From Terrimonas_B sp041743125 (GTDB lineage Bacteria; Bacteroidota; Bacteroidia; Chitinophagales; Chitinophagaceae), in NCBI GenBank assembly GCA_041743125.1, contig JBGTNK010000171.1:1-64000 (forward strand): 64,000 nucleotides of DNA. The letters run 5' to 3'. Position numbers and translations under genes: made by a program. The number at the start of each line of letters is the position of its first letter. The stretch's first letter is position 1. Of the stretch, positions 55,904 to 64,000 are shown piece after piece. The notes below the pieces were generated by a model, which was not told where the DNA came from, ran no database searches, and saw nothing but the letters and a program-made list of their open reading frames with translations.

Positions 55904-56120
55904 ACATACTTTTTTGGTAATAAAAATTCTACATTATCAGGCACATATACCTCTTTTTAAAAAATCATGCCAGAAAAAGCGAGAAGATGAAAAGCAGAAG
56001 TTGGATTCGAAAACCAAGAGTAGCAATTGGTAGAAAAAAAATTTTGCTTAAATGAAAATCAAGATAAATAAAGGGAGTGTTTTATATGGAATTGATTATT
56101 TGCACTAAAGCCTCTTATAA

Positions 56121-56160
56121 ATAAAAACCCATCGCTATTAAACTCGATGGGTTTTATTTT
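56121..56160. terminator. Bidirectional intrinsic terminator after P5C dehydrogenase
   Basis: An 11-bp stem (AAAACCCATCG at 56124-56134 with CGATGGGTTTT at 56145-56155) has T-rich tails in both directions. It lies immediately downstream of the minus-strand P5C dehydrogenase stop. Confidence 0.85.
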
Positions 56161-56173
56161 TCAATTTTGAGTA

Positions 56174-57805
56174 TTATTCTCCAGTCATAAATGGATAATG
56201 GTAATCGGTTGGAGGATTAAAAGTTTCTTTAATTGTTCTTGCACTTAGCCAGCGATATAAGTTAAGAATGCTTCCAGCCTTATCATTGGTTCCACTTCCT
56301 CTTGCTCCACCAAAAGGTTGCTGGCCAACGACAGCTCCTGTCGGTTTATCATTTATATAAAAATTACCAGCAGCATTCCTGAGTTTTCTTACCGCCATTT
56401 CAACTGCTTGCCGATCCTGGGCAATTACTGCCCCGGTTAATGCATAGGGTGATGTGGTATCTACCAGATCCAATGCTTTTTCGAAACCATTTGCCGGGTA
56501 AACGTATACAGTCAATACGGGTCCGAAAATCTCTTCACACATGGAAACATACTTAGGAACCTTTGCTTCTATTATAGTGGGCTGGATAAAATAACCTTCT
56601 TTTTTATCACATTTGCCACCAGCCCAAATTTCCGCCTTTGCATCTTTTCTCGCATTATCAATATAAGATTTGATCTTATCAAAACTTTTTTCGTCTATTA
56701 CGGCGTTGATAAAATTGGAAAAATTTTCTACAGTTCCCATTTTAAAACTCTTTACTCCGGCAATCAATTTCTTCTTAATTTTCTCTGCCAGGTTAGCTGG
56801 TATGTAGGCTCTCGAAGCGGCGGAACACTTCTGCCCCTGAAATTCAAAAGCACCCCTAAGCAGAGCGGTAGCTACTACATCCGGATCTGCGCTCTTATGA
56901 GCAATAACAAAGTCCTTACCTCCTGTTTCCCCAACAATACGGGGATAAGACCTGTACATACCCATATTCCTTCCGATGGTTTCCCACATGGTATTAAACA
57001 CACCGGTAGATCCCGTAAAATGTACACCTGCAAAATCTTTATGATTAAAACATACATTGCCCAGCGTGGGCCCGTCTACGTATATAAGATTAATAACTCC
57101 GTCAGGCAAGCCGGCTTCTTTTAAAATTCTCATAGTCATTTGAGCCGAATACACCTGGGTATTAGCCGGTTTCCATACTACCACATTACCACACATGGCA
57201 GCGGAGGTGGGAAGGTTTCCTCCAATAGCTGTAAAATTAAAGGGTGTAATGGCCAGCACAAACCCTTCCAGGGGCCGGTACTCCATGCGATTGTGCATAC
57301 CCGGGCTACTAATTGGTTGCTGATTATAGATCACGCTTAAAAAATGAACATTGAATCGCAGAAAGTCAATCAATTCACAAGCTGAATCTATCTCTGCCTG
57401 GTAAGCGTTTTTACTCTGGCCTAACATGGTAGTACCGTTAATATAGCTTCGGTATTTCGTTGCCAGAAGATCAGCTGCTTTTAAAAAGATGGCCGCTCTG
57501 TTTTCCCAACTCATGTTTGACCAACTTTCCCGGGCTTCTAATGCAGCATTAATGGCGAGTTGAACATGTTTTTCATCACCTGCATGAAAATAACCCAAAA
57601 CGTGTTTTATTTCATGAGGCGGATGCATGGCAACTTTCTTTTTTGTTCTTATTTCTTTGCCGCCGATATACATGGGAACATCAATTTGCTTGCTTTTTAA
57701 TTCTATTAAAGTTGCCTTTAACTGCTCTCTTTCTACAGTACCCGGAGCATAGTTAAATACAGGTTCATTTAGGGGCATCGGATAGGAAAAAGAACCAAAA
57801 TTCAT
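56174..57805 (-). CDS. pruA: L-glutamate gamma-semialdehyde (P5C) dehydrogenase
   Basis: This 543-residue aldehyde dehydrogenase is of the P5CDH type, with an N-terminus reading FSYPMPLNEPVFNYAPGT. The catalytic Cys is in EFQGQKCSAASRAYIP, the general base Glu is in VGETGGKDFVIAH, and the family-specific end is QPFGGARGSGTNDKAG. It oxidises glutamate semialdehyde to glutamate with NAD+, completing proline catabolism started by the proline dehydrogenase encoded at 33-34 kb. The length matches the 540-residue mitochondrial/Bacteroidota group. It is a single gene with its own terminator. Confidence 0.95.
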   Translation of the reverse strand: MNFGSFSYPMPLNEPVFNYAPGTVEREQLKATLIELKSKQIDVPMYIGGKEIRTKKKVAMHPPHEIKHVLGYFHAGDEKHVQLAINAALEARESWSNMSWENRAAIFLKAADLLATKYRSYINGTTMLGQSKNAYQAEIDSACELIDFLRFNVHFLSVIYNQQPISSPGMHNRMEYRPLEGFVLAITPFNFTAIGGNLPTSAAMCGNVVVWKPANTQVYSAQMTMRILKEAGLPDGVINLIYVDGPTLGNVCFNHKDFAGVHFTGSTGVFNTMWETIGRNMGMYRSYPRIVGETGGKDFVIAHKSADPDVVATALLRGAFEFQGQKCSAASRAYIPANLAEKIKKKLIAGVKSFKMGTVENFSNFINAVIDEKSFDKIKSYIDNARKDAKAEIWAGGKCDKKEGYFIQPTIIEAKVPKYVSMCEEIFGPVLTVYVYPANGFEKALDLVDTTSPYALTGAVIAQDRQAVEMAVRKLRNAAGNFYINDKPTGAVVGQQPFGGARGSGTNDKAGSILNLYRWLSARTIKETFNPPTDYHYPFMTGE

Positions 57806-58124
57806 AATATACAGTTTAAGAATTCAAATAAATTATTTTGATTGTGCGGACGAAAAAAAATAAATATACCGAAACAATTATAATCCCTTGAAATGAGGCA
57901 GCCTCATAAACTCTTCTCTATAATTATTCTTATACTTTCCTTTAATACAAAATCAGGGATGCTTTTAACCTTGCAGAGTATGATATAATTCATATTGAAA
58001 TATCAGTACTGCAATGGGTAAAGAAAATTATGAGCAACTGTTACCCAACAACTATAAAAATCGCTTTTAATTATAAAATGAAAAAACGATTTTATTGTTT
58101 ATTTTATTCCTGAAAAAAACGTTG
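57806..58124. other. Intergenic region without a recognisable gene
   Basis: This very AT-rich spacer of 319 bp lies between two minus-strand genes. It must carry the promoter of the P5C dehydrogenase gene, but no exact TAnnTTTG box stands out. No ORF or RNA gene is seen. Confidence 0.5.
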
Positions 58125-59381
58125 TCACCTGCAACAACAACAACAATCCGAAAGAGAAATATTCCACAATATATTAGTATGCAAACCCACTATATGAGTA
58201 TGCGCTTCAATTGAATTCATGCTTCCCAGCGGAACTGAATCAAACTGGCTTAAAGAAAAACCTGGCACACATCCCAGGAAGGCAGCGAATGCATCTCTTG
58301 CGGTATTCAGATGATTTCTTATAACTGTTTGAAATGCCATAGGCATAGGAGCTGGTTGACACTGACGGCCCGATGCATGGCCTTGTGCTGCTCCTACATG
58401 CACTCCTGTAACAAAGAGAGAGGATAATGTGGCACCCCGGTCGCAAGTGGCGGTAGACTGAGCAATGATGGTTTGCAATTCCCTGATCAATGCCTGAATT
58501 TCAGATTCTGCCTGCACATTAGTTAATGAAGGCATCCGGGATATCAAAGTATTTAACTTAGTTATATCAAACCGGATGCACATTCTCATTACATTAAGAG
58601 CATCCCGGGCATTACCCAACACACCCTGAATAGCCAAAACGGCCTCTGCTGTCATTACCGTTGGTTCATTAGCGGTTCTGGCCCAGGCAGAACCCAAACC
58701 ACCCATTCCGGCATAGAACACACTTAACTCGCTCCGGCAATGTTTTTGACAAGCACCGGCAACTGGTTTTGAACTCACAACAAACGGGTATCTTGCTCTT
58801 ACTTTATATTCATTATTGAAATATGCTCTTACTTCATAATTACCTACAGGCAAACCAGTGAAGTTCATGTTGCCGCTTTGGTTTCCATCGGTTAAGAACC
58901 ATTGAGCAAGTTGCTCGTCTTTATAAGATGCAGGTACTACATTTATCCAGTCATTTGTATTACCTGGAAATCCTGAATAATTAATTACAATGCCTTCGTT
59001 TGGTGCATAGACATCTTTTTGTGTTTTTACTATTGTATTCAGCACATTGCCTACACGAAACCTTTGGCGGGCTTTAACTACATACTGATTATTGAAATAA
59101 CCACGTACTTCATACTCTCCATCAGTTAAAGCATTAAACGTCATAGTGCCACTTTGGGCTCCATTCGTATAGAACCACTCGCCTAGTTGTTCATCTCTAT
59201 AAGCAACAGGCACTACGCCTATCCAGTCTTGTGCATTATTGGGAAAACCAGAATAATTCACAATTATTTTTTCACCTGGTGAAAAAACAGATTTTTGAGT
59301 GCTGACTGTTTGTGATAAAAGAAGGTTAGAAAAATTTATAAAAAGGCTAATCATGATCAGCCTGTAGATAGACTGTTTCAT
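58125..59381 (-). CDS. Secreted two-repeat protein with a C-terminal poly-cysteine tail
   Basis: This 418-residue protein has a signal peptide (about residues 1-24). Two tandem beta-rich repeats of about 90 residues follow (25-112 and 113-204), sharing GIVINYSGFPGNTNDWI-like starts, VVPASYKDEQLAQWF and a GNYEVRAYFNNEYKVRAR-like end. The remaining 214 residues are mostly helical and contain CQKHC, scattered cysteines and the motif FVTGVHVGAAQGHASGRQC. The protein ends in five consecutive Cys and Arg, encoded by a TGT-type triplet run. The repeats resemble Ig-like modules that accompany secreted hydrolases, but I do not recognise the helical domain. Neighbours give no functional clue. Confidence 0.7.
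   Translation of the reverse strand: MKQSIYRLIMISLFINFSNLLLSQTVSTQKSVFSPGEKIIVNYSGFPNNAQDWIGVVPVAYRDEQLGEWFYTNGAQSGTMTFNALTDGEYEVRGYFNNQYVVKARQRFRVGNVLNTIVKTQKDVYAPNEGIVINYSGFPGNTNDWINVVPASYKDEQLAQWFLTDGNQSGNMNFTGLPVGNYEVRAYFNNEYKVRARYPFVVSSKPVAGACQKHCRSELSVFYAGMGGLGSAWARTANEPTVMTAEAVLAIQGVLGNARDALNVMRMCIRFDITKLNTLISRMPSLTNVQAESEIQALIRELQTIIAQSTATCDRGATLSSLFVTGVHVGAAQGHASGRQCQPAPMPMAFQTVIRNHLNTARDAFAAFLGCVPGFSLSQFDSVPLGSMNSIEAHTHIVGLHTNILWNISLSDCCCCCR
58131..58146 (-). repeat. Triplet microsatellite encoding the poly-Cys tail
   Basis: On the minus strand the coding codons are four TGT and one TGC in a row, placed just before the AGG and TGA that end the gene. Triplet slippage here would change the number of cysteines without altering the frame. 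Confidence 0.6.
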
Positions 59382-59475
59382 TGAAGATAGTTTTGGTTCC
59401 TATTAAGTTACCGAAAAATTTCAGACGATGCCTTTTTCTGAGAAAAGAATTCAATATGTATCAGGAAAGAAATTG

Positions 59476-60565
59476 TTAACTACTTTCTTTTTCGCTCATA
59501 AGGTATGCCTTAATGAAGCCATCCAGGTCTCCATCCATCACCGGTTGAATATTTCCTACTTCATAATCGGTTCTGTGATCCTTGATCATTTTATAAGGAT
59601 GAAATACGTAAGACCGGATCTGGCTTCCCCACTCTATTTTTTTCTTATTGCTGTTGACGACATCCTTCAATTCGTTACGCTTTCGCAGTTCCAGTTCGTA
59701 TAACCTGCTTCTTAGCATTTCCATTGCTCGTTCCCTGTTACCAAGCTGCGATCTGTCCTGCTGACAAATAACTACAATGCCGGTTGGGATATGTGTTAAC
59801 TGAACTTTTGTTTCAACTTTATTTACATTCTGACCACCGGCGCCACCACTTCTTGATGTTTCCATTTTTACATCCGCCGGTTTTATTTCTATTTGAATAG
59901 AATCGTCTACAAGAGGATACGTAAATACGGAGCAAAATGAAGTGTGTCTTCTTGCATTGCTGTCGAACGGTGAAATTCGAACCAGGCGATGTACTCCACT
60001 CTCTGCTTTCAGAAAACCATATGCAAAAGGACCGTCGAATTGTAATGTTGCTGTTTTGATCCCCGCTCCATCGCCCCACTGCCAGTCTAATTCAGTTACT
60101 GACCAACCTTGCTTCTCCCCATACATTCTGTACATACGTGCAAGCATTTCAGCCCAATCCTGGCTTTCTGTGCCCCCTGCGCCTGAATTAATTTGTAAAA
60201 CAGCAGGAAGTTCATCTTCAGGCTCGTTAAGAGTTCCCTTGAATTCCGCTTCCTCAACGAGGTCAAAAGCTTTTTGAAAGGCTTCCTTCGTTTCTTCTTC
60301 TGTAGCATCCCCAGATTTCCAAAATTCAAGCAATACGGCAAAATCCTCTACGGCTGTTTCCGTCGACTCATAAAGTTTAACCCAATACTCGTTAACCTTA
60401 GCGTTTTTGAGAATTTCAGTCGCCCGCTTGTTATCGTCCCAAAAGCCGGGGCTTAGTGAAAGCTGTTTATCTTCTTCAATTTTATATCGTCGGTTTTCGA
60501 CGTCAAAGAAACCTCCTTATCCCGACCAAGCGGGACCGCAGATCCTGTAATTTTTCTGTTGTCAT
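59476..60565 (-). CDS. prfB: Peptide chain release factor 2, with programmed +1 frameshift
   Basis: The gene starts at the ATG at 60565. Twenty codons are read (MTTEKLQDLRSRLVGIRRFL) to an in-frame TGA at 60503-60505. The slip site is CTT TGA C, with an AGGAGG element three bases upstream of the CTT (60512-60517), the classic RF2 autoregulation signal. After a +1 shift, translation continues with DVENRRYKIEED to the stop at 59476, giving about 362 residues. The body has the stop-recognition motif SPF (RISPFDSNARR) and the peptidyl-hydrolysis motif GGQ (SGGAGGQNVNK). It releases peptides at UGA and UAA. A gene caller working in one frame would report only the 3' part from about 60333. Confidence 0.97.
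60503..60517 (-). promoter_or_regulatory. Programmed +1 frameshift signal of prfB
   Basis: Read on the minus strand: AGGAGG, TTT, CTT, TGA, C. The Shine-Dalgarno-like hexamer is three bases from the CTT slip codon, and the following base is C, the weakest context for RF2 termination. Low RF2 lets the ribosome slip and make more RF2. Confidence 0.95.
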
Positions 60566-60570
60566 GGTTG

Positions 60571-60578
60571 CAAATGTA
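60571..60578 (-). promoter_or_regulatory. TAnnTTTG -7 promoter box directly before prfB
   Basis: The minus strand reads TACATTTG, then CAACC, then the prfB ATG. The 5-nt spacing leaves almost no leader, so the prfB start must be read without a Shine-Dalgarno sequence. Confidence 0.6.
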
Positions 60579-60690
60579 AGGGAAAGAGATGAATGCGTTT
60601 TTCAATAAAATTCTTGTAGGCCGTTATTAAAACTAAACAGAGATTAAAGAATCAATTTTATACTTTTAAAAATCATGGCGTCGTATTGCA

Positions 60691-61782
60691 TTAATCCGGA
60701 AAAGATGATTTATCAATATTTGGAATAATCCGAATTGCGTTTTTGTAATATATCTTTTTCAAAATTCCATCAGGCAATCCCATACCATACATGGCCCAGA
60801 AAGCATGATACTTTTTATGATAAGGAAAGTATTCATCTTCGGTCTCCAGCACCCGAAAATAGGTAGCGTATTCTTCAGGCACCCAACTGTCTTTGCCAAA
60901 TAATATCCTGTCCTGGTATTTCGTAAAAAATTGTTTGGCGGTCCGGGGTTGTCTCCCCAATTCGGCAATAACAGCACCAAATTCAACAACTATGTTGGGC
61001 ATCTCGTCCATTAGCCTGCCCAATTTTTCCAAATCATTCGGGTACCAACCAAAATGGGCCGCAATGAAAGTTGTATTCGAATGTTTTATAAAAAGACGAT
61101 GTTGTTCATCCATCAGCGTTTCCCAGGATGCAGGGTGGGTATCATCTTTTTTCCGGTTAGGATGAGTAGCTAATTCTAACCACCTTTCATTATTTTCATC
61201 CATAGGCTCCCAGAAGGATTTGGGATCTGCCGTATGTATTAATACAGGTATTTTCAAATTTCCTGCCTTTTTCCATACCGGGTCCAAACGGGGATCATCA
61301 ACAGATACCCTTTTACCATTTATATCCATAACAGAAAAACCAAGGCTTTTATAAATTTTTAACCCATTTGCTCCGTTTCTTACATCCTCCTCCAGTTGCA
61401 TTGCAGCTTTTTCGCCCCAACCTTTTTCTCCCACTCCTTTAAAATCTACATTGGCAAATACAATAAAACGCTTAGGAAAATGTTCACGGATGTTGGCAGC
61501 TGATTTTTTTATTGACTCACCGCTCTGCCCGCTTAAGTTGACCATCACTTTCATATTTAGTTTGTCCATTTCTTTTATCAAAGAAACCAGGTCCATATCA
61601 GGCATTCTAAACTGGTGATTATGTACATCGATAAAAGGAAACTTCGCCTTTATTACTTTGTGCTCAGGTACCACCAAAGTAGAGGGAGGATTATATTGCT
61701 CGAAATCCATTCTGGTACTAGTTTGTGCAAAAGCGGTAATTGTACCCAAAGTATAAAATAATAGAAAATATTTATTCATCAT
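60691..61782 (-). CDS. Secreted amidohydrolase-2 family metal-dependent hydrolase
   Basis: A signal peptide (about residues 1-20, ending AFAQ) precedes a TIM-barrel amidohydrolase. The metal-binding start is FIDVHNHQFRMPDMDL (HxH). Other ligand-bearing segments are GLKIYKSLGF (Lys), IPVLIHTADP (His), TFIAAHFGWYPNDLEKL (His) and ILFGKDSWVPEEY (Asp). The pattern is that of the ACMSD/amidohydrolase_2 family. The substrate is unknown. It is separated by 125 bp from the prfB start on its left and is divergent from the dienelactone hydrolase gene. Confidence 0.87.
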   Translation of the reverse strand: MMNKYFLLFYTLGTITAFAQTSTRMDFEQYNPPSTLVVPEHKVIKAKFPFIDVHNHQFRMPDMDLVSLIKEMDKLNMKVMVNLSGQSGESIKKSAANIREHFPKRFIVFANVDFKGVGEKGWGEKAAMQLEEDVRNGANGLKIYKSLGFSVMDINGKRVSVDDPRLDPVWKKAGNLKIPVLIHTADPKSFWEPMDENNERWLELATHPNRKKDDTHPASWETLMDEQHRLFIKHSNTTFIAAHFGWYPNDLEKLGRLMDEMPNIVVEFGAVIAELGRQPRTAKQFFTKYQDRILFGKDSWVPEEYATYFRVLETEDEYFPYHKKYHAFWAMYGMGLPDGILKKIYYKNAIRIIPNIDKSSFPD

Positions 61783-61937
61783 AATAAATCTGGTTAGGCA
61801 TACAAGATAAAGGAAATGAAGAATAACATACAGCCGGCCGTAACATTTTCACTTAACCTTTTCATTTATCTAAAAATGTTTTTTTTACAAATCAAAGAAG
61901 AATAATTCTTAGCAATGCTGCCTGGCACCTTTAATTT

Positions 61938-61945
61938 TATTTTTG
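61938..61945 (+). promoter_or_regulatory. TAnnTTTG -7 promoter box for the dienelactone hydrolase gene
   Basis: TATTTTTG matches the consensus exactly and ends 50 nt before the ATG at 61996. A second possible box (TAAACTTTTG) follows shortly after. Confidence 0.4.
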
Positions 61946-61995
61946 CATTCCGATAAACTTTTGTGCAACTTTGTGCCTCCGATAAATAAATTAAA

Positions 61996-62823
61996 ATGAA
62001 ACTGCAGCTCCTTGTTTATCCTGGCCTATTTGCTTTAGCTATTTTTTTATTTTCTTGTAATAATGAAGAAAAAAAAGCTGAATCTGAAATGAAAACATCA
62101 AAATTCGCAGAAGAAAATGTCACCTACTCAGGTGATGGAGTGACTATGGATGGCTTTATTGTGTATGATGAAAACAAAGAGGGAGCCAGGCCCGCAGTGC
62201 TGGTAATTCATGAATGGTGGGGTTTGAATGATTATGCAAAAAGCCGGGCACGGCAACTTGCCGGATTAGGCTACATAGCAATGGCCGTAGATATGTACGG
62301 CAATGGAAAGACAGCTGACAACCCTGACTCCGCAGGCAAGTATGCCACACCTTTCTATAGTAATCCGCAAATGACCAAAGCCAGGTTTGATGCGGCACTG
62401 GAAAAAATAAAATCTTACGCCCAAACAGATCCTGCTAAAATTGCTGCAATTGGTTATTGCTTCGGCGGTGCTCAGGTTCTCAACCTGGCCAGATTGGGTG
62501 AAGATCTCAAAGGTGTAGTAAGTTTTCATGGCAACCTGATGGGCGTTCCACTAGACAAAAATAAATTGAAGGCTGATATTTTAGTTTGTCATGGTGCTGC
62601 TGATCCTTTTGTGCCACAAAAAGAAGTGGATATGTTTAAGCAACAAATGGATTCGGCCGGAGCAAAATATACATTTAAAGCCTATGACGGGGCTGTGCAT
62701 GCCTTTACCAATCCAAATGCAACGGCCATGGGCGAAAAATTTAAGATCCCGATTAAATATGATGCAACTGCCGACAGTGCATCCTGGAATGATATGAAAG
62801 AGTTTTTTGGAAAAATATTTTAA
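61996..62823 (+). CDS. Dienelactone hydrolase family lipoprotein
   Basis: This 275-residue alpha/beta hydrolase has a lipoprotein signal (lipobox LFSC, Cys21). The catalytic triad of the DLH family is present: nucleophile Cys155 in IGYCFGGAQ, Asp203 in GAADPFVPQ, and His235 in DGAVHAFTNP. VIHEWWGLNDYAKSRARQLA carries the family Glu. Members hydrolyse dienelactones or similar cyclic or activated esters. The lipoprotein location suggests an envelope substrate, which is unknown. A strong terminator follows. Confidence 0.9.
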   Translation: MKLQLLVYPGLFALAIFLFSCNNEEKKAESEMKTSKFAEENVTYSGDGVTMDGFIVYDENKEGARPAVLVIHEWWGLNDYAKSRARQLAGLGYIAMAVDMYGNGKTADNPDSAGKYATPFYSNPQMTKARFDAALEKIKSYAQTDPAKIAAIGYCFGGAQVLNLARLGEDLKGVVSFHGNLMGVPLDKNKLKADILVCHGAADPFVPQKEVDMFKQQMDSAGAKYTFKAYDGAVHAFTNPNATAMGEKFKIPIKYDATADSASWNDMKEFFGKIF

Positions 62824-62844
62824 TAAAAATTATTACACTTTCTC

Positions 62845-62880
62845 AAACCGGGAACTATAAACTTGCTCCCGGTTTTTTTT
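62845..62880 (+). terminator. Intrinsic terminator after the dienelactone hydrolase gene
   Basis: The stem AAACCGGGA/TCCCGGTTT (62845-62853 with 62867-62875) is followed by eight or so Ts. It separates this gene from lemA. Confidence 0.9.
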
Positions 62881-62913
62881 ATTTAATTTCAGTAAATATT
62901 AAACGATTTCGCC

Positions 62914-63474
62914 ATGGCAGTACTCATACTTTTTGCTATCATACTTATGATTGCTTTTTGGATCATGAGTCTTTATAACAGATTGGTAAGACTTCGGAAC
63001 AGAAGACAAAATGCATTTGCAGATATAGATGTGCAGCTGCGGCAGCGTCATGACCTGGTGCCACAGTTGGTGGAAACTGTTAAAGGTTATGCGTCACATG
63101 AAAAAGAGCTATTATTAAAAGTTACAGAAGCGAGAACGGCTGCCATGGCGGCTGGTTCTATTGATGAAAAGATTAAAGCTGAGCAACAACTAACTTCAGC
63201 ATTGCAGGGCCTCAAGGTTCAGGTAGAAGCTTACCCTGATTTGAAAGCTAATCAAAATTTTCTGCAATTGCAGGAGGAACTTAGTGATATAGAAAATAAA
63301 TTAGCCGCCTCCCGCCGTTTCTTTAATGGAGCTACTACTGAATACAACAACGCTGTTGAATCATTTCCCGGTAACTTGATCGCAAGAAATTTTGGTTTTA
63401 AAAGGGAAGTTTTCTTTGACCTGGGTACAGAGCATCGCAAACAAATGGAAGAGCCACCAAAAATTCAATTCTAA
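62914..63474 (+). CDS. lemA: LemA family protein
   Basis: This 186-residue protein has one N-terminal transmembrane helix (residues about 3-20), then the four-helix LemA core. Conserved segments are YNRLVRLRNRRQNAFADIDVQ-like (the LemA start), QRHDLVPQLVETVKGYASHE, and FPGNLIARNFGFKREVFF near the end. LemA proteins are membrane-anchored helical bundles of unclear role. The next gene on the same strand encodes an M48 protease, a frequent partner. The start lies 3 bp after ACGATTTCG, a weak -7-like box. Confidence 0.93.
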   Translation: MAVLILFAIILMIAFWIMSLYNRLVRLRNRRQNAFADIDVQLRQRHDLVPQLVETVKGYASHEKELLLKVTEARTAAMAAGSIDEKIKAEQQLTSALQGLKVQVEAYPDLKANQNFLQLQEELSDIENKLAASRRFFNGATTEYNNAVESFPGNLIARNFGFKREVFFDLGTEHRKQMEEPPKIQF

Positions 63475-63497
63475 ATCCGCTATAGAGAATTCTTGCT

Positions 63498-64000
63498 ATG
63501 CCATACATTGGATTAACAAGCCAGATAAGGAAAAATAATTTTAATTCTGTTTTGTTGCTTATTACGTTTCCTATCCTATTACTTGCCCTTTGTTACGCCA
63601 TAGTATTTTTTACAGGCGAACAGGATATTGTTCAAACCAACCGTGATCTTTTTCAGATTTTTCCTTTTGTAATAGCAGGAGTAGGTATTTGGTTTCTTAT
63701 TGCTTGGGCTGGTCATAATATGTTTATTAAGTTATCTACGGGTGCGAAATCGCTGGAAAGAAAAGATAACAAAAGAGTTTATAACCTGCTCGAGAATATT
63801 TGTATTTCCCAGGGAATGAAAATGCCCAGGCTTAATATTATTGACGATGACTCCCTCAATGCATTCGCTAGCGGAATCAATGACAATTCCTTTTCAATTT
63901 CATTATCCCGAGGTATCATCAATAAACTCAATGATGATGAATTAGAAGGAGTACTGGCTCACGAACTAACACATATCCGTAACCGCGACGTCCGTTTGCT
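63498..64000 (+). CDS. M48 family metalloprotease (HtpX-like), 3' end outside window
   Basis: Translating from the ATG at 63498 gives 167 codons with no stop before the window ends. Two transmembrane helices are visible (SVLLLITFPILLLALCYAIVF and FPFVIAGVGIWFLIAWAG). A cytosolic loop with RKDNKRVYNLLENICISQGM follows, and then the zinc motif HELTH in EGVLAHELTHIRNRDV. This is the HtpX/M48 order. It would degrade misfolded membrane proteins. It starts 24 bp after lemA, and the pair is a likely operon. Confidence 0.92.
   Translation, partial: MPYIGLTSQIRKNNFNSVLLLITFPILLLALCYAIVFFTGEQDIVQTNRDLFQIFPFVIAGVGIWFLIAWAGHNMFIKLSTGAKSLERKDNKRVYNLLENICISQGMKMPRLNIIDDDSLNAFASGINDNSFSISLSRGIINKLNDDELEGVLAHELTHIRNRDVRL

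Noticed and set aside
59476..60333. A truncated prfB starting at an internal Met
   Set aside because: The upstream frame with the frameshift site gives a full-length RF2 with a matching N-terminus, so the gene is not truncated.
60096..60341. Minus-strand ORF overlapping prfB
   Set aside because: It overlaps the RF2 coding sequence in another frame. The RF2 frame carries the conserved motifs.
1..64000. Mobile elements, CRISPR arrays, phage genes or a defence island
   Set aside because: No transposase, integrase, direct-repeat array or known defence protein was recognised. The gene content is that of core chromosome.

Overview
The window reads as a stretch of ordinary chromosome from a member of the Bacteroidota, most likely a Chitinophagaceae-type organism. 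GC content looks to be about 40% by eye. The evidence is the TAnnTTTG promoter element before many genes, weak or absent Shine-Dalgarno sequences, many SPII lipoproteins and secreted proteins, the short 466-residue type of arginine decarboxylase, a three-gene transhydrogenase, and outer-membrane barrel, FnIII-like and LEA2-like small proteins. No tRNA, rRNA, CRISPR array, transposase, integrase or phage gene was seen. The window opens inside one gene (a secreted Ig-like protein) and closes inside another (an M48 protease).

Layout. 0-6.4 kb: C-terminal piece of an Ig-like protein, an NTF2-like secreted protein, a small lipoprotein, arginine decarboxylase, an L,D-transpeptidase fused to a TonB-C-like domain, and 4-hydroxyphenylpyruvate dioxygenase. 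6.5-14.4 kb (+): purK, a three-gene RND efflux operon, then purE. 14.4-25.4 kb: a dicarboxylate/glutamate symporter, a large transglutaminase-DUF2126 (putative amidoligase) protein, fmt, and a minus-strand run of M28 peptidase, RNA m5C methyltransferase and LysM protein. 25.7-31.3 kb (-): the transhydrogenase genes pntAa-pntAb-pntB, a methyltransferase, folA and thyA. 31.4-38.8 kb: a membrane-anchored coiled-coil protein, proline dehydrogenase, an acyl-CoA thioesterase, a MutS2-like protein without its Smr domain, an ORF-free 0.59-kb gap, a lipoprotein MsrA and a small secreted protein. 39-49.3 kb: a peptide-binding lipoprotein, an M1 peptidase, a flippase, an NlpC/P60 lipoprotein, dnaE and trxA. 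49.3-55.9 kb: small envelope proteins, pyrE, a NUDIX hydrolase, a hotdog thioesterase, coaD, pyrB, pyrR and a beta-barrel protein. 56-64 kb: P5C dehydrogenase, a secreted repeat protein ending in five cysteines, prfB with a programmed frameshift, an amidohydrolase, a dienelactone hydrolase, LemA and an M48 protease.

Functional links. Purine (purK, purE), pyrimidine (pyrE, pyrB, pyrR) and folate/dTMP (folA, thyA) synthesis are all represented, though not in one operon. Proline is oxidised to glutamate by the products of two genes 22 kb apart (PRODH and P5CDH). Several genes serve the envelope (L,D-transpeptidase, NlpC/P60, LysM, flippase, RND pump).

The points most worth a second look are the prfB frameshift signal, the repeat protein with a poly-Cys tail, the solitary transglutaminase-amidoligase, the Smr-less MutS2, the set of start codons placed 4-5 nt after a TAnnTT(T/C)G box (probably leaderless mRNAs), and the orphan terminator-like hairpin in the 37-kb gap. 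I did not find a clear multi-gene system that is new. All calls come from reading the sequence, and no database search was possible.
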